41,467 bases of DNA. Origin: Microvirga sp. Mcv34. Lineage in GTDB: Bacteria > Pseudomonadota > Alphaproteobacteria > Rhizobiales > Beijerinckiaceae. The notes beneath the pieces are model-generated. The model was not told the origin of the DNA. It did not search any database and worked only from the letters and a program-made list of their open reading frames with translations. Positions 32,816 to 41,467 of the stretch are shown here, piece after piece (within the stretch, counting starts at the first letter, position 1; each line of letters starts with the position of its first letter). Location: NCBI RefSeq assembly GCF_024519725.1, contig NZ_JALJRK010000004.1:1-41467 (forward strand), in the 5' to 3' direction. The translations under genes were made by a program, and so were the position numbers.

Positions 32816-34339
32816 ATGAACACAGCCACGAATGCGCTGGAGCCTTCCAAGACGGCGCTGCCCCAGCGTCCCCTGCGCCGCCGGCTGGCCGCGTCATGCT
32901 TCGCGGTCTTCACAATCGTCGCAACGGCCGCCGTGCCGCTGCCCGTCCTTGCCCGTTCCACGCCCGAGTCCTTTGCCGATCTGGCCGCGGAGGTCACGCC
33001 GGCCGTGGTCAATATCTCGGCCTCGACCACCGTCGAGACCCGCAACCGAACCTTGCCACAGCTGCCGCCGGGCACTCCGTTCGAGGATCTCTTCGAGGAA
33101 TTCTTCAACCGTCGCGGCCAAGGCGGCGGTGGAGGCGGCGACAGCGCGCCCTCGCGGCCGCGCAGCTCCAACTCTCTCGGCTCCGGCTTCGTGATCGATC
33201 CCTCGGGCATCGTGGTAACGAACAACCACGTGATCGGCGACGCCAACGACATTAGCGTGATCTTCCCGGACGGCACGCGCCTGAAGGCCGAGATCGTCGG
33301 CAAGGATTCCAAGGTGGACTTGGCCGTCCTGAAGGTGAAGTCCGACAAGCCGCTCAAGGCGGTGAAGTTCGGCGATTCCGAGTCCATCCGCCCCGGTGAC
33401 TGGGTGATGGCGATCGGTAATCCCTTCGGCCTCGGCGGCTCGGTGACGGCCGGTATTGTCTCGGCCCGCGGCCGCAACATCGAGTCCGGTCCCTACGACA
33501 ACTACATCCAGACCGACGCCTCCATCAACAAGGGTAATTCCGGCGGTCCCCTGTTCAACATGAACGGCGAGGTCATCGGCATCAACACGGCCATCCTGTC
33601 GCCCACGGGCGGCTCGGTCGGCATCGGCTTCGCGGTTCCCGCCTCCACGGCCGTTCCGGTCATCGATCAGCTGCGCCAGTTCGGCGAAACCCGCCGCGGC
33701 TGGCTCGGCGTGCGCATCCAGAACGTGGATGACGCCACCGCCGAGGCTCTGAGCCTCGGCGCCGCGCGCGGCGCCTTGATCGCCGGCATCGACGACAAGG
33801 GCCCCGCCAAGCCAGCCGGTCTCGAAGTCGGCGACGTGATCGTTCGCTTCGACGGCAAGGAGGTCAAGGATTCCCGCGACCTGCCGCGCATCGTGGCCTC
33901 GACCCCGGTCGGGAAGGCCGTCGACGTGGCCATCGTCCGCAAGGGTCAGGAGATGACCAAGCAGGTCACTCTGGGCCGCCTTGAGGACACCGAGAAACAG
34001 GCGAGCCTACAGCAGCCTTCGACCGAGCCGCCGACTGCGACCCGCCAGGCCCTCGGCCTGAACATGTCCGGAATGACGGACGAGCTGCGCCGGCGCTTCA
34101 GTCTCAAGGACGACCTGAAGGGCGTGGTCATTACCCGGGTCGATCCGAACTCGAACGCCTCGGATAAGCGGATCCAGGCCGGCGAGGTGATCGTCGAGGT
34201 CAACCAGGAGCCGGTGACGAGCCCGGCCGACGTGACCAAGAAGATCGACGACTTGAAAGCGCAGGGCCGCAAGTCCGCCCTGCTCCTGGTGGCGAATGCC
34301 CAGGGCGAGGTCCGGTTCGTCGCCCTTTCGATCGAATAA
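32816..34339 (+). CDS. degP: DegP/HtrA (Do family) periplasmic serine protease
   Basis: 507 residues from ATG 32816, with GAGAGG 7 bases upstream. The frame opens earlier (32621) but that part is not family-like. A signal peptide (basic RPLRRRLAAS, hydrophobic to about residue 45, VLARS) leads to the trypsin-like domain with catalytic H138 (TNNHVIG), D168 (SKVDLAVLKV) and S242 (GNSGGPLF). A Gly/Ser-rich LA-loop-like insertion is at about 100-120. Two PDZ domains (about 285-375 and 410-505) complete the protein. It degrades or refolds misfolded envelope proteins. Position after hflKC-DUF2065 fits a membrane-quality-control cluster. A strong terminator follows. Confidence 0.95.
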   Translation: MNTATNALEPSKTALPQRPLRRRLAASCFAVFTIVATAAVPLPVLARSTPESFADLAAEVTPAVVNISASTTVETRNRTLPQLPPGTPFEDLFEEFFNRRGQGGGGGGDSAPSRPRSSNSLGSGFVIDPSGIVVTNNHVIGDANDISVIFPDGTRLKAEIVGKDSKVDLAVLKVKSDKPLKAVKFGDSESIRPGDWVMAIGNPFGLGGSVTAGIVSARGRNIESGPYDNYIQTDASINKGNSGGPLFNMNGEVIGINTAILSPTGGSVGIGFAVPASTAVPVIDQLRQFGETRRGWLGVRIQNVDDATAEALSLGAARGALIAGIDDKGPAKPAGLEVGDVIVRFDGKEVKDSRDLPRIVASTPVGKAVDVAIVRKGQEMTKQVTLGRLEDTEKQASLQQPSTEPPTATRQALGLNMSGMTDELRRRFSLKDDLKGVVITRVDPNSNASDKRIQAGEVIVEVNQEPVTSPADVTKKIDDLKAQGRKSALLLVANAQGEVRFVALSIE

Positions 34340-34361
34340 GCCTCTCGTACGATCCAGCAGA

Positions 34362-34388
34362 GGGCGGTCCCTTCGGGCCGTCCTTTTT
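34362..34388 (+). terminator. Rho-independent terminator after degP
   Basis: GGGCGGTCC (34362-34370) pairs over 9 bp, two of them G-U, with GGGCCGTCC (34375-34383) around a CTTC loop, followed by TTTTT. It ends the hflK-hflC-DUF2065-degP group. Confidence 0.88.
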
Positions 34389-34515
34389 CATTTATCCGTC
34401 GCGTTCTTTATTACGAACAAAACGATTGACATAAAAGCCTGATCCGGGGGATTGATGACCTGCATCCTCCATGAACCGAGGCTCCGGCGGGCCTCGTCCG
34501 TAAGATCAGAGCATC

Positions 34516-36459
34516 ATGACCCAGCACATTTTCCCCGTTCCGGCGGCCCTGGCATCGACAGCCCATGTGGATCGGCAGGCCTATCAAAATCTGTACCGGC
34601 GCTCCATCGATGATCCGGAAGGTTTTTGGCGCGAGCAGGCCGGGATCCTCGATTGGGTGAAGCCCTCCACTACGGTTAAGAACACCCGCTATTCACCCGA
34701 TGACGTGACCATCGAGTGGTTCTCCGACGGCACCTTGAACGCATCCTTCAACTGCCTGGACCGCCATGCCCGCGACCGGGGCGATGATGCAGCAATCCTG
34801 TGGGAGGGCGACACGCCGGGCGAGACGCGAAGGGTGACCTGGAAGGACCTTCAGCAGGAGGTCTCTCGCCTCGCCAATACCCTGACGAAGCTTGGGGTCA
34901 AGAAGGGTGACTTCGTCAGCGTCTACCTTCCCGTGGTGCCGGAGGCCATCGCGGCCATGCTGGCCTGTGCCCGGATCGGCGCCGTGCACTCCGTGGTCTT
35001 CAGCGGCTTTTCGGCTGAGGCCCTGGCCGGGCGGATCGAGGATTGCCGGTCGCGGGTGCTGATCACGGCCGACGAGGGCCTGCGCGCGGGCAAGCCTGTG
35101 CCGCTCAAGAAGAACGCAGATGCGGCCCTCCAAAGCCTGCCCTTCGTCGAGCATGTGCTCGTGGTGCGCCGCACAGGCCGGGACGTCCCCATGACGGCAG
35201 GCCGCGACCGCTGGTACGACGAGGCCCTGGCCGAGGTGTCGGACGTAAGTGCTCCCGTCACGGTTGGCGCCGAGGATCCGCTCTTCGTGCTCTACACCTC
35301 GGGCTCGACCGGCAAGCCGAAGGGCATGCTCCACACCACCGGCGGCTATCTCGTCCATGCGGCCGCGAGCTTTCGGGCGATGTTCGATTATCACCCGGGC
35401 GACATCCATTTCTGCACGGCGGATGTGGGCTGGGTGACGGCGCATACCTACCTGATCTATGGCCCTCTCGCGAACGGGGCCACCATCGTGCTGTTTGAGG
35501 GCGTTCCCACTTGGCCGGATTCCTCGCGCTGGTGGCAGATCGTCGAAACCTACAAGGTCAATATCTTCTACACCGCGCCGACCGCCATCCGCTCGCTAAT
35601 GCGCGACGGCGAGGGGCCGGTGCGCCGGCACGACCTGTCGTCCCTGCGCGTTCTGGGCTCCGTGGGCGAACCGATCAACCCGGAGGCTTGGCTCTGGTAC
35701 CACGAGGTCGTCGGAGGAGGGCGTTGCCCGATCGTCGATACCTATTGGCAGACGGAGACCGGAGCCGTTCTCCTGTGCCCGCTGCCCGGCGCCACGGACC
35801 TGAAGCCGGGCTCGGCCACAAAGCCCTTCTTCGGCGTGCGCCCCGCGTTGCTCAGCCGCGACGGCACCGTCGTCGATGGCGAGGGAGCGGGCAACCTGTG
35901 CTTCGCCGATTCCTGGCCGGGACAGGCCCGCACCATCCTCGGCGATCGGGAGCGTTTCCTGAAAACCTATTTCAGCACTTTCCCGGGCTATTATTTCACC
36001 GGCGACGGTGCCCAGCGGGATGCGGATGGGGATTACTGGATCACCGGGCGCCTGGACGACGTGATCAATGTGTCGGGCCACCGGCTCGGCACCGTGGAGG
36101 TCGAGTCCGCCCTGGCCTCGCACCCCTCGGTGGCAGAGGCCGCCGTGGTGGGCATGCCGCATGAGATCAAAGGGCAGGGCATCTTCGCTTTTGTGACGCT
36201 CAAGGAGGGCATCGCGGAGAGCGACGATCTGCGCCGCGACCTGATCCAGGCGGTGCGCACCCGGATCGGGCCGATCGCGACGCCGGACCGGATCGAATGG
36301 GCGCCGCAACTGCCCAAGAACCGCTCAGGCAAGATCCTGCGCCGCATCCTCACCCGCATCGCCGCCGGCGACTACGAGAACCACGGCGATACCTCAACGG
36401 TCGCCGATCCGACGGTGGTGGCCGAGATCGTCCGCCGGGTACAACTGCAAAATAAATAA
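34516..36459 (+). CDS. acs: Acetyl-CoA synthetase (acetate-CoA ligase, AMP-forming)
   Basis: 647 residues, the normal length of Acs. It activates acetate via acetyl-AMP. Motifs in order are the P-loop-like [35 protein letters not shown] (the acetate-pocket Val-Thr pair of Acs), DTYWQTETG (pocket Trp retained), [29 protein letters not shown] and [13 protein letters not shown] with the catalytic Lys that is the acetylation target in other bacteria. Propionyl-CoA synthetase was considered but the pocket wording fits Acs better. Upstream, GTTCTTTATTACGAAC (34403-34418) is an inverted repeat next to TTGACA (34426-34431), so regulation there is possible. The ribosome site is weak. Confidence 0.93.
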   Translation: MTQHIFPVPAALASTAHVDRQAYQNLYRRSIDDPEGFWREQAGILDWVKPSTTVKNTRYSPDDVTIEWFSDGTLNASFNCLDRHARDRGDDAAILWEGDTPGETRRVTWKDLQQEVSRLANTLTKLGVKKGDFVSVYLPVVPEAIAAMLACARIGAVHSVVFSGFSAEALAGRIEDCRSRVLITADEGLRAGKPVPLKKNADAALQSLPFVEHVLVVRRTGRDVPMTAGRDRWYDEALAEVSDVSAPVTVGAEDPLFVLYTSGSTGKPKGMLHTTGGYLVHAAASFRAMFDYHPGDIHFCTADVGWVTAHTYLIYGPLANGATIVLFEGVPTWPDSSRWWQIVETYKVNIFYTAPTAIRSLMRDGEGPVRRHDLSSLRVLGSVGEPINPEAWLWYHEVVGGGRCPIVDTYWQTETGAVLLCPLPGATDLKPGSATKPFFGVRPALLSRDGTVVDGEGAGNLCFADSWPGQARTILGDRERFLKTYFSTFPGYYFTGDGAQRDADGDYWITGRLDDVINVSGHRLGTVEVESALASHPSVAEAAVVGMPHEIKGQGIFAFVTLKEGIAESDDLRRDLIQAVRTRIGPIATPDRIEWAPQLPKNRSGKILRRILTRIAAGDYENHGDTSTVADPTVVAEIVRRVQLQNK

Positions 36460-36764
36460 TAAGCGCATCCTATGGATCTAGAGGCTGGCGAAAAGAGCCT
36501 GCAGATGCGTGTACCGAGATTTTCTACTAAGGCTTGGGTTCAGGGTAGGCCCATCCTATTTCCGCACAGATAACACCCGAATACCGATATTTGGAGCATC
36601 CACGATGTTGTGGGATTTGATCGGGGATGGCCGGCGCATTACACACGGATGCAGGCCTCGAACCTCCGAAGAGTCGCAGGCGACGGGAAGAAGCCACTCA
36701 CATGCACAACGCGATGGGTGCCTTCCGCTTCGCTGACTCTGCGGATCAGACGGGATAAAACAAT
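36460..36764. other. Gap between acs and the RTX gene
   Basis: About 300 bases without a recognisable gene, between the acs stop and the terminator of the convergent RTX gene. Short frames here have no family resemblance. No separate terminator for acs was found. Confidence 0.5.
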
Positions 36765-36786
36765 GAGAGAGCCTGCGGGCTCTCTC
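36753..36786 (-). terminator. Terminator of the RTX gene
   Basis: A 9-bp stem (GAGAGAGCC at 36765-36773 with its complement at 36778-36786) and a 4-base loop are followed on the minus strand by ATTGTTTTATC. It lies just past the RTX stop at 36808. Confidence 0.82.
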
Positions 36787-36807
36787 TTGTCCGGATAAAA
36801 GTTCCCA

Positions 36808-39800
36808 TCAGACGATCAGAAAGTCCCGATTGGTCAGGTTGAGGTTGGTTCCAATGGTTGCGATGTGCACCGCTCCCTTCACCCCGGTCCCATCGGCATC
36901 GTAGAAGATCTTTCCGTTCGCCCTGTTGTAGATAATGCGGTCCTCCGCATCTTGCGCCTGGTCAGCAATGACAAAGGCGTCGGCTTTTAGAACGCCGAGC
37001 TTGCCCGCTTTCTTGAAGATCGTCTTCGACAGATGGATCGTATCGTCGCGCACCGAGAAGTCGGTGATGCGATCGACCTGACCGTTGCCGATCGTCGTCG
37101 AGAAAACGAAGGCGTCCTTGCCGGCGCCGCCCGTGAGCGTGTCCTTGCCAGCGCCGCCGATTAGAACATCGTTCCCCGAGCCGCCGAAAAGGCGGTCATT
37201 GCCGGTGCCTCCATCGAGCGTGTCGTGGCCTGTTCCTCCTGCGACCTGGTCGTTGCCGCCAAGGCCGGACAGGTAATCGTTCCCTGTGCCGCCCGTAAGG
37301 GTATCGTTCTCATCGGAGCCGGGCAGGGTCTCGTCAACCTCGTCCTCGATCCTAATCGTGACAGCCTGATCTATGAAAGCACCGTGTGAGTCCGTGGCAC
37401 GGATCACGAGAGTATGGAACGCAGTGGTTTCATAATCGAGCGCGCCTGCATCCGCCACGATCAGCTCATCGCCGTCGATCGCGAAGGCCGTGCTCGGCGT
37501 CACGAGGCTGTAAGTTAGGACATCGCCATCCGGGTCATGCCCGCGCAGGAGCGAAACGACGGTTCCGGCTTCGGTATTCTCCGGAACACTGTAATCGGTT
37601 AGCTCGATATGCGTCGGCGCATGGTTCGCCGGTGGAGGCGGATCCTCGGACTCGTCCACATCCGTCACATGGATCTGGAAAGTCTTATCCGTGATACCGC
37701 CGTGGCCATCCTTGGCACGGATGGTGATCGCCTGGACAGGGTTTGTCTCGAAATCGAGTAGGCCTGCATTGTCGACCACGAGATCGTTGGCGACGATGCG
37801 GAACGCTCCGCTATGTGGCCCGACTATTTCGTAGGTCAGTTGATCGCCGTCAGGATCGACAGCGCCGATCCGTGCAAAATGGCTACCGGAAACCGTGTTC
37901 TCCGCAATGCTCGTGTTCGAGAGCGTAATGTCGCGTGGGGAATGGTTGGTTGGCGGGGGCGGGTTCTCTGGAGGTTGCTCAGTGTCATCCCGCTCCAGCA
38001 CTTGGATTGTGAAGGTTCGCTCGACAACTCCGCCATGCTGATCCTTCACGCGCATTCGGATTTCGTGGGACTGAGCTGTGTCGAAATCAATTCGCGATGA
38101 GTCAGCGACGTAGAGAGTAGCGCTTCCATTGCTTGTAACAAGACCGAAACGGCCATCGGCCCCATCGATCAATTCGTAAGTCAGCATCTCCCCTTCCGGG
38201 TCAATCGCCGTGAAATATCCAACAGGTGCCCCTTGCGATGCATGCTCGAAGACTGATCCGTTGTGAAGGGTGAAATCATATGGCAATTCGTTGGTGGCGC
38301 GCCGGAGATCCTCATAGCCCCAGACGGTTCCGTCTGAGAAGATGATCTGCTCAATATGGCCATTTGCAGTGCCGTTCTGGAAGTAGTTGCTGATGTCGAG
38401 CAATGCTCCCGTGGCTATTGTACCCTTGGAGATCCGAAGGTTGCCATCATGATGATTTCGCTGGAAGCTAAACTCGCCGGCTGCACCATCGACCTTCAAG
38501 GTGTCAATGCCGCCGTCATCAAGGATCCAATCATAGGTGCCTAGCTCAGCATCCCAGATGTACGTGTCGTTGCCGGAGCCACCCCAAAGGACGTCACTGC
38601 CAGCGCCGCCCTCGAGCGTATCGTGTCCATTGCCGCCTTCGAGATAATCATCTCCGGCGCCGCCATCGAGCGAGTTGTTGCCATTCAAGGCGACTATGTG
38701 GTCAACATCACCAAGGCCATAAACCTTGACGTTGGCCTGCTCTACGATGATCTCGTCACTGTCCTCTGTGCCGTATATGATGTTGGACGGAGCTGGCGGC
38801 TCTTCCGTATTCCCTCCAGTGACCAAGATCGAGAAGCTCTTGATGAGTGACAGGCCGGTGGAATCAGTAGTCCTTACACGAATCCAGTGATAGCCAGCGG
38901 TCTCGTAATCGATCAGTGATCCGTTCGCGACAATAAGCTGGTCGCCTTGTATGGCGAAGCGGCCATCGGCATCGTCGATCAGCTGATAGATGAATCTGCC
39001 GTTCCCTTGCGGATCGAGCGTACTGAGAGTTCCAACGAGGGCGCCCGTTGCCGGATCGTTCTCCACGCCATTGTGGCTGAGCACGATGTCCGTGGGGCGG
39101 TCTGTGCTTGGCGGCATGGGCGTCAGTCGCGCGACGACCTGATCGAACGACAGGCTCCCATCCGCGAAGGTCAATTGCTCGATGTGGCCATGGATCTGAC
39201 CGCCGCGGCTCGACGTATTGAAGTATTGCTCGATATCGAGAATGGCGCCTGTCGGGCGATGGAGGATGCGCAGATCGCCACTGCTTGCGCTACGATGGAA
39301 GTCGAAATCTGTGAGTTGCCCGCCGACATAAACCACGTCGGCTAATCCGCCGCCATCGCCGATATAGTCGTAATCGCGTCCGAAGGGTTGCCATACATAG
39401 GTATCGTCAGACGTTCCACCGATTGCGGCGTCGTTACCTGCACCACCATCGAATAGGTCGTTTCCGCCTTTGCCGACGAGAACGTCGTCACCACCCAAGC
39501 CTTGGAAAGATTCGCTTGCTGCGGTTCCAAGGAAGATGTCGCTCGCTAGGTCATTGCCGGTATAACTGCCAGGAGGCGGGGGAGGCGGTGTCGGCACCGG
39601 GGCAGGATCGTCCGACACGTCGTTGTCGACGAAGATCGTCATGTCCGCTTCCCTGTGGCCGCCACGCCCGTCCGAGGCGAGCACCCGGATGGTGTGGCTC
39701 TGCCATTGCTCGAAATCCAGTTGTGCGCTGGGAGCGACGCGAACGATATCGCCGTCGAGATAGAAGCGCCCGCCTGCATCATTAACGAGCGTGAAGGTGA

Positions 39801-40686
39801 CAACGTCGCCATCCGGATCGATACCGCGCAGCATACCGGCGATGTCACCCTGATGGGCGTTTTCCCGGATGCGTGGGTTGTCGAGAATGATCGTCGAGGG
39901 ATCCTGGTTCGGCGCCGGCGGTGGTGGAGCTGGTGGCGTGGGCTCGATCACGCGGTCGAGGACTTCGAGAGTGAAGGTCTCCTCGGCCGTAGCACCCGAG
40001 GAATCCGTTACGAGGACGCGGATATCGTGAAAGCGCTGGTCTTCGTAGTCGATGAGGCCCCAATCGTCGACGCGGATGGTGTAGCCGTCCAGACGGAAGC
40101 GACCCCCAGCGTCGTCGATTAGCGTATAGGTCAGCGGATCGCCATTCTCGTCATGGGCACGGATCCAGCCGACAACAGGATCAACGCTCCCGCTCCCCTC
40201 CATGACGCGGTTTCCGTCCAGTCGCAGGATTTCGGGAGCCATGTTCGCGGCTGGGATCAGTGGAGAGGTCAGAGCAGCCCGAACCTGCTCGCGAGTCCAT
40301 GTGGTGCCATCGGCGAAGACGATACTTTCGATGTGTCCACTACCGCTTTCGGCGGTGTTGAGATACCCGCGGACATCGATGTGGGCCGTGTGCCCGAACT
40401 GAATCCTAAGGCCGGACCCATTCTGAATCGACGAAAATGTCAATTCTGAAGCGAGCGCATTGATATGGAGGGTGTCGTTCCCCTCAGGATCTTCCATCTC
40501 ATCTCGGCCTCCGGTCACTGGGTCCCAAAGATAGGTGTCGTTACCGTTGCCGCCGTTAAGACGATCGGAGCCGCCTCCCCCATCGAGGGTATCGTCTCCA
40601 TCGTAACCGACGATTCTGTCGACGCCGCTCGTTCCTACGAGTTCATCGTTCCCATCAGTGCCGTAGATACCGTTTGTCGTTGTCAT
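36808..40686 (-). CDS. Large RTX protein with cadherin-like repeats, type I secreted
   Basis: 1292 residues from ATG 40686 (GGAAG 7 bases upstream); a GTG at 40713 is an alternative. Four blocks of Ca-binding GGxGxDxLx nonapeptides are visible at about 10-55, 385-425, 650-700 and 1130-1200. The first three are each followed by a haemolysin-related segment with the pattern GHIExIxFxDGTxW. Between them lie six cadherin-like repeats of about 95 residues, each with a DPDGD-type motif and DYET- or DFET-like ending (for example GADGRF/LIDYET). The last ~90 residues (DRITDFSVRDDTIHLSKTIF to NRDFLIV) match the serralysin-type C-terminal secretion region. There is no N-terminal signal peptide, as expected. 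An adhesin or matrix protein is likely; no catalytic domain is seen. No ABC/MFP/TolC export genes are in the window. Confidence 0.9.
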   Translation of the reverse strand: MTTTNGIYGTDGNDELVGTSGVDRIVGYDGDDTLDGGGGSDRLNGGNGNDTYLWDPVTGGRDEMEDPEGNDTLHINALASELTFSSIQNGSGLRIQFGHTAHIDVRGYLNTAESGSGHIESIVFADGTTWTREQVRAALTSPLIPAANMAPEILRLDGNRVMEGSGSVDPVVGWIRAHDENGDPLTYTLIDDAGGRFRLDGYTIRVDDWGLIDYEDQRFHDIRVLVTDSSGATAEETFTLEVLDRVIEPTPPAPPPPAPNQDPSTIILDNPRIRENAHQGDIAGMLRGIDPDGDVVTFTLVNDAGGRFYLDGDIVRVAPSAQLDFEQWQSHTIRVLASDGRGGHREADMTIFVDNDVSDDPAPVPTPPPPPPGSYTGNDLASDIFLGTAASESFQGLGGDDVLVGKGGNDLFDGGAGNDAAIGGTSDDTYVWQPFGRDYDYIGDGGGLADVVYVGGQLTDFDFHRSASSGDLRILHRPTGAILDIEQYFNTSSRGGQIHGHIEQLTFADGSLSFDQVVARLTPMPPSTDRPTDIVLSHNGVENDPATGALVGTLSTLDPQGNGRFIYQLIDDADGRFAIQGDQLIVANGSLIDYETAGYHWIRVRTTDSTGLSLIKSFSILVTGGNTEEPPAPSNIIYGTEDSDEIIVEQANVKVYGLGDVDHIVALNGNNSLDGGAGDDYLEGGNGHDTLEGGAGSDVLWGGSGNDTYIWDAELGTYDWILDDGGIDTLKVDGAAGEFSFQRNHHDGNLRISKGTIATGALLDISNYFQNGTANGHIEQIIFSDGTVWGYEDLRRATNELPYDFTLHNGSVFEHASQGAPVGYFTAIDPEGEMLTYELIDGADGRFGLVTSNGSATLYVADSSRIDFDTAQSHEIRMRVKDQHGGVVERTFTIQVLERDDTEQPPENPPPPTNHSPRDITLSNTSIAENTVSGSHFARIGAVDPDGDQLTYEIVGPHSGAFRIVANDLVVDNAGLLDFETNPVQAITIRAKDGHGGITDKTFQIHVTDVDESEDPPPPANHAPTHIELTDYSVPENTEAGTVVSLLRGHDPDGDVLTYSLVTPSTAFAIDGDELIVADAGALDYETTAFHTLVIRATDSHGAFIDQAVTIRIEDEVDETLPGSDENDTLTGGTGNDYLSGLGGNDQVAGGTGHDTLDGGTGNDRLFGGSGNDVLIGGAGKDTLTGGAGKDAFVFSTTIGNGQVDRITDFSVRDDTIHLSKTIFKKAGKLGVLKADAFVIADQAQDAEDRIIYNRANGKIFYDADGTGVKGAVHIATIGTNLNLTNRDFLIV

Positions 40687-40791
40687 GGTGCAGCTTCCAT
40701 GAGGAATTTGCACCTATATTCATGTTATTACATTTTATAATCAATAGCTTTTTTAACGCCTCGCTGGAAAAAATTTAGTTCTCATAAGAAC

Positions 40792-41467
40792 TTACGAAGG
40801 GTGACCTGTCCTAATGTCAGCCTCGCCGTAGCCCTGCACGTAGAGCAGGGCCGACAGGTCCGCGTGGTCGATGCGGGCATGGGCGGCTGCCGCGACGGCG
40901 GGCTTGGCGTGGAAGGCGACGCCGAGCCCGGCTTCCTCGAGCATGGCGAGGTCGTTGGCCCCATCACCCACCGCCATAGTGTCGTGCGGTGAGAGGCCGA
41001 AGCGTGCCCGCAGCTCGACCAGGGTCGCGAGCTTCGCCTCGCGGCCGAGGATCGGCTCCTCGACTTCGCCCGCCAGCTTCTCCCCATCCAGGATCAGGTG
41101 ATTGGAGCGATGCTCGTCGAAGCCTATCTTGGCCGCCACGGGGCCGGTGAACAGGGTGAAGCCGCCCGAGACGAGACAGGCGTAGCCGCCGTTGGCCCGC
41201 ATGGTGCGGACCAGGGCTCGGCCTCCGGGCGTCAGGGTGATGCGCTTCTCGATGATTTCGTCGACGACGTTGACCGGCAGGTTCTTGAGCAGCGCTACGC
41301 GCTCGCGCAGGGCAGGCTCGAAGGCGATCTCGCCGCGCATGGCCCTCTCGGTGATCTCGGAGACTTCCCGCTTCAGGCCGACGTAATCGGCGAGCTCGTC
41401 GATACATTCCTGGCCGATCATGGTGGAGTCCATATCAGCCAGGAACAGGCGCTTGCGGCGGGGGGGC
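40792..41467 (-). CDS. serB: Phosphoserine phosphatase, 5' end beyond the window
   Basis: About 225 codons are visible; the frame runs past the window end at 41467. HAD-family motifs are present: LFLADMDSTMIGQECIDELA (motif I, nucleophile Asp in DMDST), LVSGGFTLF (motif II), and GDGANDLAMLEEAGLGVAFH (motif III), plus ILGREAKLATL. It hydrolyses phosphoserine in the last step of serine synthesis. The missing part should hold the N-terminal ACT-like domain usual in this family. An in-frame ATG at 41433 lies inside motif I and so cannot be the true start. Confidence 0.95.
   Translation of the reverse strand, partial: PPRRKRLFLADMDSTMIGQECIDELADYVGLKREVSEITERAMRGEIAFEPALRERVALLKNLPVNVVDEIIEKRITLTPGGRALVRTMRANGGYACLVSGGFTLFTGPVAAKIGFDEHRSNHLILDGEKLAGEVEEPILGREAKLATLVELRARFGLSPHDTMAVGDGANDLAMLEEAGLGVAFHAKPAVAAAAHARIDHADLSALLYVQGYGEADIRTGHPS

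Noticed and set aside
37080..40650. Apparent short DNA repeats that might suggest a CRISPR-like array
   Set aside because: They are the codons of RTX nonapeptides and cadherin-like repeats within one open frame, without uniform repeats or spacers.

Overview
The window looks like a chromosomal segment of a high-GC alphaproteobacterium of the order Hyphomicrobiales (Rhizobiales), probably Methylobacteriaceae or Microvirga-like. That placement is an inference. It rests on the backbone gene order (fumC next to DUF4169 and RHH genes; thyA, DUF2293, GNAT, folA, hflK, hflC, DUF2065, degP; serB), on a permuted two-piece tmRNA whose tag reads ANDNYAPVAVAA, and on the alphaproteobacterial form of SspB.

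Layout. Positions 1-10.3 kb are housekeeping or metabolic: a small exported protein, a hot-dog thioesterase, a GlcD/Dld-type FAD oxidase, a large AsmA-family protein, RHH, DUF4169, fumC, a cytochrome P450 and sspB. Positions 10.34-10.67 kb hold ssrA on the minus strand, directly upstream of and co-oriented with sspB, so the tag-encoding RNA and the ClpXP adaptor for tagged proteins are neighbours. thyA and a DUF2293 gene follow.

From about 12.0 to 29.2 kb a 17-kb accessory block separates thyA-DUF2293 from GNAT-folA-hflKC-degP. Its two ends carry an imperfect direct repeat of about 67 bp (11944-12010 and 29164-29230, about 82% identical by eye). This repeat looks like the original DUF2293-GNAT junction in two copies. 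The block begins with decayed remnants (DUF1259 and chromate-transporter fragments, two short tandem duplications), contains an IS256-type transposase remnant and ends with a GntR/UTRA fragment.

The intact cargo is the striking part. (i) A three-gene operon encodes a HlyD-like membrane-fusion protein, an exported six-hairpin-glycosidase-like protein and a GT2 beta-glucan synthase of the curdlan/mixed-linkage-glucan type. (ii) A DSF quorum-sensing module consists of rpfF, divergent from an overlapping pair encoding a REC-PAS-GGDEF-EAL protein and an RpfC-type hybrid kinase. A working model, which is inference, is that RpfF makes a fatty-acid signal, the RpfC-like kinase senses it, phosphotransfer reaches the REC-GGDEF-EAL protein, c-di-GMP changes, and the nearby glucan synthase is one output. 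Here a GGDEF-EAL protein would take the place of the HD-GYP protein RpfG of Xanthomonas.

From 29.2 kb the backbone resumes: a GNAT acetyltransferase, folA, hflK, hflC, DUF2065, a DegP/HtrA protease with a clear terminator, acetyl-CoA synthetase, a large RTX/cadherin-repeat secreted protein (minus strand) and the 3' part of serB, cut by the window end.
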